DNA of 64,000 bases from CALKZN01 sp050633585. Lineage in GTDB: Bacteria; Pseudomonadota; Gammaproteobacteria; Arenicellales; Arenicellaceae. Within the stretch, counting starts at the first letter, position 1, and each line of letters starts with the position of its first letter. The stretch is taken from positions 54,795 to 118,794 of the forward strand of contig JBOEGT010000022.1 in the NCBI GenBank assembly GCA_050633585.1, read 5' to 3'. Shown here in pieces: positions 31,401 to 35,338 of the stretch. Made by a program: the position numbers and the translations under genes. The notes beneath the pieces were generated by a model. It ran no database searches. It worked only from the letters and a program-made list of their open reading frames with translations, and had not been told where the DNA came from.

Positions 31401-34400
31401 CATCAAACGCGATATCCACCAGGAAATCGGTCGTTAAATCAACGGATAAAGTATCTGCCCCTTCGCCACCTTCAACCGTGATGCCAGCGCTAGGATTCAA
31501 GGCATCATCTTGGCTAGCATCAATAATGATGTCATCGTCTCCTTCACCCGCTTGAATAGTTAATGACGCCGTCGGATTATTAAACGTCACGTCGGCTGAT
31601 GTTGTCGATTGAATTTGCGATCGCCCGTCCGCAGGTCCACCCACATCAGTCAGCGTAATTTGATCAACGCCAGTCGTGCCTATAAACGTACGATCAGTCG
31701 CAGCAATATCATCTGAAATGGTATTGAAATTAGTATATATCAGCGTATCAGTAGCGGCACCCATTGAAAATTCAACTTGCCCATCTGAATAGACCACTGA
31801 ATCATATGTACCGTTCGTGATTGACAGGGAGTCATTATCACCAGCGGCAATTGTGCCTCCGTCAAAATCAGCATCAATTAAGCCACTTGCCAAATCCACT
31901 GCAACGGTATCACTGCCTGTTCCCGCATCGATATCCAGACCATTTGTTGGCGCAAAACCTGCGTCTTGATTTGCCGCAATGGTGATAACATCATCGCCTT
32001 GCCCAGACTCAATGGATAATGAATCAACCGGGTTATTAAAGTCAATATCGACAAAGGTATTGCTGCCAGCAGCGGCTGCATCTTGTATCTGTGATTGTCC
32101 TGCGACTGCACCATCAATCAATGTGATTTGGTCAGCATTATCAGAACCCACAAAGGTTCGGTCATCCGCCGTCGATGCATCTGAGATGGAATCAACATGA
32201 CTATAAGAAACTGCGTCGCTAACGGCACCACCTGACGTTGCGAAAAATTCAATATCTCCCGAGTTAGCATCAGCACTGGCTGAATAGACAACTGCCTCGT
32301 ATGTACCATTGGTGATCGCCAACGAGTCATTGTCGCCGGCAACGGTTGTGCCACCATCGAAATCTATATCAACGAGGCCATTCGTTAAATCTAATGTCAG
32401 ACTATCACTGCCTGCGCCAGCATTAATCGCAATGCCATTTGTTGGCATCAGCTGATCGGCAGTCACCGCGATGACATCATCGCCATCACCCGTATTAATA
32501 GTGAGTGAATCAGTCGGGTTATCAAACGTAATATCGGCTGAGTTCGTTGCTTGAATGGTTGCCTGACCAACCGCTGCGTTTTGAACAGTAATATCATCAG
32601 CAGTCGCTAAACCCTCAAACGTTCTATTATCCGCGGATGAAGCATCTGAAATCGCATCAACATTGCTATACGTCATCGTATTTGTATTTGCTGCAACGAC
32701 ATCGTCCACTACGCTAATGCTTCCGGCCTGAGCGCCAGTCGCCGTGTAAGTCACATCAGCATAACTGCCATTGATAATAGCAATCGAATCGCCTGCCCCC
32801 ACACCGCCATCAAATGCAATATCGATAAAAAACTCTGTGCCTAGATCTATAGTTAGCGCATCTGCCTCACCATCTATGCCAGTAATAGTGATGTCTAAGA
32901 CATCACCAATTAAAGTTGACACATCATTCGCTGCCACACCATCGCTAATCAGGATATTAGTGCCGTCGTTAGTAATTGAAATCGCGTTGTTACCGCTCGT
33001 CACAGTAAACACTACATTGGTTGGTGCTAATAAACTTGAAAACTGCAGCTCCGCATCCATCGCAAACAAGGCTTGAACTTGCACCTCGCCCACAGACACT
33101 TCCAAGTCATAATCGCCTCCTAAAGAAACATTCCCCGTATCATCGTCAGACGCAGAAACATCCGCTCCCGTTATATCTGAGACATCTTTTAATAAAGATA
33201 AACCGTCATGATTAGCTCCCACTTCACAACCATAAAATAAGATGTCTGCTCCCTGCTCTAGCGATCCTCCCCAACTCTCCAATTCATTGCGATACTTAGC
33301 CACGTTATCATGCGTTAAACGTGTATTGCCTAAGTTCACGGCACCGGCAGCACCGTGAGATAAAATGTGAACAGCATCCACATCATCATAATTTGCCAAG
33401 CTGTTTGCAATTTTTTCGACACCATTCTCACTGGGATCAATAAAATAAACGACTATCTGTGCTTGTTGCTCAGCTTGTGACTCGGTGAGATGTGCCGTCA
33501 AACTGTCGCCAGCACCATTCATTAATGGGGTTGTAGACATTGGCGCATCGACGCTTGAACTTTCATCAAGACTTTCTGATGCCTTTTCGACATCAAAATC
33601 AGCTGGTGGATCGATAAAGACAAGTTCCGCACCCTGCGTATCAATGCCTTCTAACAAGCCCTCATAACCGTCAATCGACAGATCAATAAATACCAGCTGC
33701 ACATCTGCCGGCGAATCCTCTAGTGTTTGTAATGATGCATTAGCCGCAACAAAAGGCGCCTGCTCTTCTACACTTTGCGCATCACTGCCAACACGGCTCG
33801 ATGCCTCTGATTCAAGCGTTACTTCACTCTCTGTAATGAGAGAATCAGCGATTGGATCTACTCCATTTGTATTCGTATCTTCGTCACTTGTCGAACCTTG
33901 CTCATCAGTATGCAACGACTCATCAGATGAGAAACCATCAGACAATGACTCAGAGTCAAGAATGACAGACGAACCAGCATCAGAGGGCTCAACCTGCTCT
34001 TGAGCAATTGCATCGCTGGCGCTAACCGACATGCTCAACCCTTCTGGTTCAACATTCGGTGACGTTAACGCTGATGTATTTTCAGTTAAGGGTTCCTCAC
34101 TCTGAACTTGCGTGTCTTGCTCTGGGTTTAGCGCTCCTGATTCCGTTTCAGGCACCTGATCACTTAATGATTCAGAGATTGTTGCTAAACTGGCGTCTGT
34201 AGACTCCGTGTCTGAAACCACATCTTGCAAGTCCATTTCGGGCGGGATGGGCATCACGCCATCCGCAGACAATAAAATTCTGGGTTCTAATGGTTCAAAT
34301 AAAAAATGGTCTGCACTATTTTTCGAAACGATAATTCTATCAACTGCAGTAGCAATTGACTTGCGCCTTGCTTTCGCCGAACAAGCCAGTAAAGGCCTTG

Positions 34401-34425
34401 TTGTATTACGATTCCTAATCCCCAT
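16459..34425 (-). CDS. Giant LEPR-XLL repeat protein with DUF4347-like, RTX-like and tandem-repeat domains (5,988 aa)
   Basis: This is a probable secreted or surface adhesin-like protein, uninterrupted over 17,967 bp. There is no classical signal peptide. The N-terminus is basic and carries FEPLEPRILLSADG (LEPR-XLL motif, 46-52), then an acidic Ser/Glu-rich linker (53-235). A DUF4347-like domain (240-445) contains HILSHG (H357) and FYGC (C400). Four tandem modules of about 150-170 residues (469-1181) follow, then a long region with modules resembling Flagellin_IN (roughly 1700-2400). An EF-hand-like loop lies at 3839-3850, an RTX-like block at about 4005-4090, and further GGxGxD repeats with a 52-residue array (5276-5691) come near the end. 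The tail (from 5932) has a short hydrophobic stretch, then RTR and an acidic end. Cysteines appear very rare. AGGG eight bases upstream supports the start. Ligand and function are unknown. Confidence 0.92.
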   Translation of the reverse strand: MGIRNRNTTRPLLACSAKARRKSIATAVDRIIVSKNSADHFLFEPLEPRILLSADGVMPIPPEMDLQDVVSDTESTDASLATISESLSDQVPETESGALNPEQDTQVQSEEPLTENTSALTSPNVEPEGLSMSVSASDAIAQEQVEPSDAGSSVILDSESLSDGFSSDESLHTDEQGSTSDEDTNTNGVDPIADSLITESEVTLESEASSRVGSDAQSVEEQAPFVAANASLQTLEDSPADVQLVFIDLSIDGYEGLLEGIDTQGAELVFIDPPADFDVEKASESLDESSSVDAPMSTTPLMNGAGDSLTAHLTESQAEQQAQIVVYFIDPSENGVEKIANSLANYDDVDAVHILSHGAAGAVNLGNTRLTHDNVAKYRNELESWGGSLEQGADILFYGCEVGANHDGLSLLKDVSDITGADVSASDDDTGNVSLGGDYDLEVSVGEVQVQALFAMDAELQFSSLLAPTNVVFTVTSGNNAISITNDGTNILISDGVAANDVSTLIGDVLDITITGIDGEADALTIDLGTEFFIDIAFDGGVGAGDSIAIINGSYADVTYTATGAQAGSISVVDDVVAANTNTMTYSNVDAISDASSADNRTFEGLATADDITVQNAAVGQATIQATNSADITFDNPTDSLTINTGDGDDVIAVTADQLMPTNGIAINAGAGSDSLTLDLTNGLVDIDFDGGTTVAGDNDSLAITNGTYEAVVYSASADANSGDIEFFATSGGAVSDAVSYSHVDSISDASTADDRTFVGSDNADQITLIDGAVAGQSQIQDAAAAGSNTFVDIDFNNPVDSLSIESGQGDDVITIAANQDAGFAPTNGLDIDAGTGSDTVAVDLASGLIDADFDGGTIAAGDNDSLSITNGTYDSVVYSDGQVEFSMGAATDTLIYTNFNTISDDIAATDRTFIGTTGVDQITLTDVGGPADGRSQIQSTTSADVTFNNPTASLTIQAGEGDDDIIIDASQDDALNPSAGITVEGGEGADTLSVDLTTDFLVDIAFDGGTNMMGAENDAIAITNGTFSSVVYSADNVSAASGSVEFFDETTTTQSNTITYSNLETVTDDSDAVGRTFIGTNAADAITIVDADLATVGQTRIQDDAATKTFADITFKGPSEFLRVEGGNGADTIRLEAGQDAGLSPEKAVGATQQNSGILIDGGADSDTVTVDGDADFMVNIINSEALTINGTVLDESSEIAGLDALITFLQSLESNGAFGVDFPLSGSGTPGSASFGSVSGVTEVLQQLRDDIAADATARGDLDAFLATWTAVVSSAQGDVTISTSNVTDTVVTVDDQAFEVSNSLEIDASRTTTVDIDNVEVLNEANVGFTPNPANPNYTVDIQSDLDFIFGTNEDGFFTEINTFNVNYADSGTTPIALDGSLQIGVLGADITGTALNLNADIALTFDDPNNDGAQISIAELNAANAMGGDRDALVNFEAQGEFALTLDFTPQDSFAPALAGTIQVGGDGVLGNGNSYDIFTDYAQGAPVDLMSDDLRGISLLSAEKLIEPLNDFALFLERLTDSGLYDGNLLLTDGARVGDLLEYTELLRAEVISDVSNLVLDADRNIARNADGTPVGDGSPTIATIQEFQALFDPSQVSFSYDSANNTLGIAVSLSEQRITEADFDYNIILESLEELQALSTAVDTSTTPTTTTVTDLNVDVDTTLGLDFTFEFNLQAIDTPVLEPSSALASAQTGQLANDAQFELTVGGETRLVTIDASATSTNMSLADLIVDINQALDASFTATVTASLDESSGTEFPRLSFSSGAGAISVDDLSRIDTGVVTEDSSISVSINDSVTPSNSQGHTISLLAADTVGNASLSDLVVDINAAIDAEFGANVITAALDASGQRIELSLDGAPANQTLNINNLNFLVEDQKVENPAIDVLGLTVGPLASSAFGILNTLPDVDVSAAGVDIEFALELDAVRTANFTVAAADTAGLSSAADLVTLFNAQLSGIDVTAVVENGRLVFAADDGSGITSLRIIAEPDNPISTVLGFSSGQGAISKELAPAYFDTNETSIDATVRTSFSQTGTTTTVSGSTTTTEGVTARYGFVDIDFTEVAAQSTMTLSTSLMDADDQVDITQLNDSLGSIVDGPIVSGALSDTLGDDDYVANDNLRSLVTASAGDIQFAVYLDGYAAGESQTAEHRLTISATLPFVFGESDLGLGDNSQSIVSGQLANTVLETGTVSGVANFNLTVAGTDTLNVSVDTTGNTSSTDLISDINTAIDAEITRLTTAAAGNSAQILQLQSYDIQVNIIDGALVFQEANNLLLELLIPNTVAANELNLTDANGSERLIFTDLFDNLAIDTEGRPRADVALALQIDNNPAVTITLDQIDTSDNIDLIDLVTDINAALALTSLATTVEARVVASRLALVNLGPANTQLSVSSEPLSVTVEGDSRSTFISVNAEIIKDALSNFADVLEQTDFAEGDTGRTSFLDEILPIIGQSGLDLNDYITAFSTFVTEVNNLNADSLQELERGINELMGLNHDVVNADTATGLTAAGINFDFTGSDSFGIDLVFQQEAETEFGFFIDAYGLAEFVADGPDLDNEPDIPLQINDDRVVIRDPLNAVELVAESLASVNLQLDVDLSTSEVVVNTDTNVDLDIRVDEDDLDLGVKVGAGSLFVQDGSIIIDGDGDASTDDFLNIRTDFSEFVLTDTPSVTVGSGAGVGGGDFEVDLVGRADIQLPLFQNASNSSALASAADAGEDGEPINFQFDVADLIEETPGSVSINDPDNLPDLRDLVESGLNALLSDPSLLIDGLDNVLSAIQTALQLQLDALGAIPLIGEQIQDAIQPFFDDLNQARIDLNDFLLDEYAKAVTATDGAYVSLEDPSDPDSRVLLDLPLMLREALYDLFAGSGDQGSAGITDGNNDGEGPRLGLLQDLASDGNANVGFEDILLNTFNDVENDDEGVQYDFHIGQSYSISLPFDIGLGFEDYLPGIGFNTSSDEGVTVDVSWDLRLGFGISTQDLFYINTVHFEDISDAGSDYAEELQLAVDVSVPGFEAEVGLGLVGATVTDGVEANATISTTERIPINFEGIEGGEFILTLFSDEYNDDGTLRTVDTTGKTVTFDVDPKAGFSLSNPAGPLTAATALLADLNIQGFGDILVIPDLSEIELLSPSYGLSFQALDPDVTRIEFEHVSGNNFGLGNVITEQGPAILVDSDGEIIRGPEGPVVDANGVPVLDDDGEPIRGRTGSIALDADRNPVLDAGGNIQLIIGDPVFETIIVDIENQYEDARATGLGFANGQTATGGVIVGEFEAPTAGVLNQDVLFTLVVNGEDVEVSVRANSLNDEVDNPDEDGIEDNGDETVDGLDAFVIQVQEALDLALGEAGLAEGLIEISATAGSDTLTLSGAGLQSIEFSNDETSFASLKFAVDLFGDVPDEDEDTPFDPLYDFVETADGIINTFAADSEEAPNLDRPRLTLPELVSSPQTSIYVTLDGDAEIRLHVETNTNNIDDFIQGVAGFPTFGLPSIEFDLKAGAQGSLILFGQVDPDMPAEESKEFSFDDVDFDNIQIDLGGLINSFLGPALDGINTVLGPVFDLVGDGAESAQGFLNAPIPIISDIAGLLGISDDFSFLDLTGNKTSFNAFFDAIEQISRLTDAIDAIADTGKLNLGGLRIVLDDESPFYFPKFGKPVPIAVANVYDNASTAETSLLQLLGITADGSPIPDPGGFKLDLLSPGNIFKLLTGDSFDIFSFNLPKLELELGIDLGFDFDVLAFNIDGGVSVTVDLGIGYDSTGLERIKQAQDEGTAIDGADLLDGFFIRTIEGGGPEISFDASFSGGGSVDIHTPSFCIDLGFLGSACFPRFDIFVVQANLNADFSLALDIIDPNEDGKLRFNEILDVTNGFSNPENALFLFDIIASGGGSFNAGGTILGVSLSTSDLGLDSLNPRFSISAQEIFGGLGFNSPFVPVIAEVLTTNAGSTGIIRINAGEFAYDRIYGDTDDSHGADISVRNINAGTLRFTDNTSGNFTDVSTAGISSIVFRGVDARDILDASQVTSNISFDVRGNGGNDFLRTGSGSDVILGGNGQDFIDGRAGSDSLFGERGADDIRGGSSTDLIAGGQGNDSLQGELGGDRYLFLSTADERNGFGQDTIIESSAANTYADGRVLAISSVQQRGANGIQVTSEGHGLSTGQTVIVTGVVGISNANGTVTVTRIDDDNFTLNGRNFVGGFDGSLGGGYIVDTNVNNLDATRSPAFNLLTDTVDLTNATSSQSLLFDIGSDGSNNPRTTVSFVEEEVAVNTITHNGTGIETFLGGAGNDTFDLSYNTHFTNLDGIEGSDKYIVRLGDNLTGDINVQDTGLANATDSLFVFGRDDVLIPDAVGLTSSEILFNAGTADEKSIAYSPVVNGARLESGLEVIQIDLLQGDDSVNIESTPSESTVTINGGLGSDVFNVGVNASTGAEQNLNLIDGTEENGPLKLFGNDENPAVAENATDLDQLEIFDTTDAAGNNAANNNAGILGFNADTGIGSLEGLGVTIAVEFGGVETVELTLGLGDDELLVLGAVNTDGRTTTGLTTINASTGKDKVDLSLATGSVVTVNGEENNDQINLLASADADIIINGDAGDDEINVTALSALASVAVQGGVGRDTVNFGSTRSSADQGQGSVDGIDGMITVQGGADLDTLNVDDSADTAGNNAANGDAGVVTSSSVTGLGMANGIGSYTDFEQVYVYTGSGADEVNVQSTDVDAVTLVDTNAGDDEIQVSSNAMLTGNLDNVQGDLVIHGGNGNNALLISDLSSAMADANVIFDEGDFDPLRPYIVNDMFTANVGLQNHHFITGLAGQATAGVPFTTGTIYYSGKFNAATGDFRGQDASKGGVTVFAGDQGNSFQINSVHANNLTTLYTGDGNDTVITAALSDTVNAGSNPTADGELLIYGEDGDDIVDASLSDINVTLDGGNDDDILFSGNANDLIVGGDGDDYIDAGDGQDVIFGDSSVTLDLDAQIITRTTNATGGNDFLIGAGGADEIHGELGDDVIFGDNASSVADPVSGEIISATSDPNGGLTLSNASSAQANGVVRITSSGGIAGQDEIFGNDGDDIIIGGLDEDSIQGNAGEDTIFGDNATAMFAADMGVSRPLTVESTDTDQGGNDTIFGDSYTEDPTLTDLGLEDAQNDTDGASDVIFGGIGDDQINAQAGDDIVFGDNGIVHFDDASAQANDLLSTAENDFGADTIHSGVGDDVVIADHGDVTRDDMEEVTRVEATFLTGADDIVTSGDDNDIVVGGGGSDEIDSGAGNDIVLGDFGTIEGNATQVNSVETSDSNSGGMDIIVDSSGNNIIAGGADNDNITTGSGNDIILGDSGSTNGRQTDSADTGVGGSDTISTSGGNNQIIGGAQGDQITSGNGNDVIIGDSGSTDGSDSESVDSSVGGSDTISTSGGNNQIIGGAQGDQITSGSGNDAIIGDSGSTNGSQTQSTDPSIGGSDVIVTSGGNNQIIGGANGDRIQSGSGNDAILGDSGSTNGRNTQSDAPTIGGDDDIQTAGGNNQIIGGVGSDDIQSGGGRDQVLGDNGSIDSSSTTSSSPSVGGNDDISTGGGNDQVVAGAGNDTVDSGGGNDAVIGDNGTTNGSVTRSTEPSTGGSDAIRSTSGNNQIIGGAAGDNITTGGGQDNILGDNGTVTGSTVTSASPTVGGNDRIESGGGNDKIVAGIGDDTVQAGAGADGILGDNGRITENQLQTTQQTIGGNDNLNGGSGNDDILGGFGNDFIDGGSDDDILLGDNGRITYSGNTIEALTEGRFIGGNDFIRGSAGNDVLIGGFGSDILDGSLSEDILIGDNGRVVLGVRPNGERFVISIDAFGTGALDPNALRGLFAFDDDRTDGLLFDLSKDIGVNPVDGEFASSDQGQQQNNEPRRIAHHHVPLEEPIEESESQEEGDLQGNPVDTIEVEKTEIESKSLDSQLDSQETTNTTLLEATVDEFEGDADVVAYMGAASLALTAWSSRTRSAKPEAPEEAMESYAASEQKNGKRMAFDFESSAFVSE
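17185..18600 (-). repeat. 52-residue (156-bp) tandem repeat array in the giant protein
   Basis: Eight copies of exactly 156 bp run from 18600 down to 17353, followed by a 56-residue copy (17352-17185) and a degenerate tenth one. Each unit has the plan GGxDxI, GGNNQIIGG, GDxIxSGxGND, IIGDSGSTNG and a variable Ser/Thr-rich linker. Units 2 and 3 are the most alike, pointing to recent duplication. The GGxGxD-like pattern suggests a calcium-stabilised beta roll, broken at regular intervals by the linker. Codon-level divergence shows that most copies are old and kept by selection. Confidence 0.9.
30880..33030 (-). repeat. Four long imperfect repeats near the N-terminus of the giant protein
   Basis: About four modules of 150-170 residues (protein positions 469-1181) share the order: AGxGSDxLxLDL, DFDGGT, GDNDSLxITNGTY, VVYS, SYSxVDxISDxSxADxRTFxG, ADQITLxD, QSQIQ, DIxFNNPxDSLxIxxGxGDDxI. 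A fifth truncated start (ILIDGGADSDTVTVDG) ends the series. The layout is that of repeated beta-sandwich or beta-helix adhesin modules; no named family is claimed. Confidence 0.8.
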
Positions 34426-34596
34426 CAGACATACCCTACTTTTGATTTTTCACACATTACTTTCTACCACTCATGAAAGCTGCCATGAAATGAGGCTAGG
34501 CAACAAATCCCCATGGGGCGAGTTAAGCATTAATTTTCATCACGCTAAACCACTAATCATTACAAATAGTTTACTGTTTTTAACGTATTTTTTAAA

Positions 34597-34612
34597 CAGT
34601 ACTTTAGTACTG
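34597..34612. promoter_or_regulatory. Inverted repeat CAGTACT-TT-AGTACTG, candidate operator
   Basis: Perfect 7-bp arms with a two-base spacer lie midway between the divergent giant-protein and LuxR-type regulator genes. Size and symmetry fit binding of a dimeric LuxR-type helix-turn-helix such as the adjacent regulator. Confidence 0.45.
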
Positions 34613-34620
34613 GTTGAGTT

Positions 34621-34658
34621 AAGCTGGGTTTATGGCAAACTGAATCAACAACCAGCTT
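34621..34658 (+). other. Leader stem-loop before the response-regulator gene
   Basis: AAGCTGG (34621-34627) pairs with CCAGCTT (34652-34658), about 17 bases before the preferred ATG at 34675. The GTT and AAC next to the arms can extend the pairing with a bulge. It could influence translation of the regulator; there is no evidence beyond symmetry. Confidence 0.3.
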
Positions 34659-34674
34659 GAGATTGAACCGTTTT

Positions 34675-35337
34675 ATGCCCCAAACTCCGCATCGTATTCT
34701 TATTATTGATGATCATCGTTTATTTGCTGATGGTCTATCTCTCATTCTATCCAAACAAAATCAGCCACCACAGGTCTCCACAGAAACCAACCCTCAACGA
34801 GCTTTAGAAGACTGTAAAAAACTCAGTCAATACCACTTGATATTAGTAGACCTACAAATGCCACGCATGGACGGCTATTCATTCTTACAATCACTAGCCG
34901 AGCGTCACATTCACACGCCTACGGTTATCGTCTCATCAACAGAAAATCGCTCTGATATCGAAAAATCCCTTCAGCTTGGTGCTAAAGGCTTCATCCCCAA
35001 ACATTCACCCACGCACGAGATGTTAACAGGAATTCAAAAGGTCCTCAACGGCAAGCTATATGTGCCTGAACATCTCGTAGGAACTATCGATTGGCCAACA
35101 AAGAATGCACCATTACCACTCCCAGACAATCATCACATCAAACTCAGTCCAAGACAGACAGAGATTCTCAAGCTCATGCATGCAGGTCACTCAAATACCG
35201 ACATCGCTACCGTTCTTGCTCTAAGTGAATCCACCGTCAAAGGTCATATTTCGTCTTTATTTAAAACGCTCAAGGTAAAGAACCGCACAGGGTGCGTACG
35301 AGAAGGTATCAAACACCAACTGATTAACCATGAATAA
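34675..35337 (+). CDS. Two-component response regulator, NarL/LuxR type
   Basis: This DNA-binding response regulator has 220 residues from the ATG at 34675. A TTG start at 34657 would add six residues and is less likely. The receiver domain has the acidic pair D12-D13, phospho-acceptor D59 (LILVDLQMPRMDG) and K109 (GFIPKH). The C-terminal LuxR-type helix-turn-helix (about 153-210) contains LSPRQTEILKLMHAGHSNTDIA and the recognition helix SESTVKGHISSLFK. It is transcribed divergently from the giant LEPR-XLL gene and converges on a hybrid histidine kinase gene only one base away. That makes it a candidate regulator of the export cluster and a candidate partner of the kinase. Confidence 0.9.
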   Translation: MPQTPHRILIIDDHRLFADGLSLILSKQNQPPQVSTETNPQRALEDCKKLSQYHLILVDLQMPRMDGYSFLQSLAERHIHTPTVIVSSTENRSDIEKSLQLGAKGFIPKHSPTHEMLTGIQKVLNGKLYVPEHLVGTIDWPTKNAPLPLPDNHHIKLSPRQTEILKLMHAGHSNTDIATVLALSESTVKGHISSLFKTLKVKNRTGCVREGIKHQLINHE

Positions 35338-35338
35338 T

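Larger units (their letters stand above)
34426..34674. promoter_or_regulatory. Shared control region between the giant gene and the response-regulator gene
   Basis: This divergent region of about 249 bases (up to the preferred regulator start) contains a 10-base palindrome CCCCATGGGG (34509-34518), the 34597-34612 inverted repeat and a leader hairpin (34621-34658). I could not choose a convincing -35/-10 pair in either direction, so the promoters may depend on an activator. Confidence 0.5.

Noticed and set aside
34509..34518. CCCCATGGGG palindrome as a regulator site
   Set aside because: It is a short 10-base palindrome without a second copy nearby. It is recorded within the control region but not claimed as an operator.
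34208..34660. 150-codon plus-strand ORF across the start of the giant gene and the control region
   Set aside because: It covers the antisense of the conserved LEPR-XLL start and then non-coding AT-rich DNA; no conserved features.
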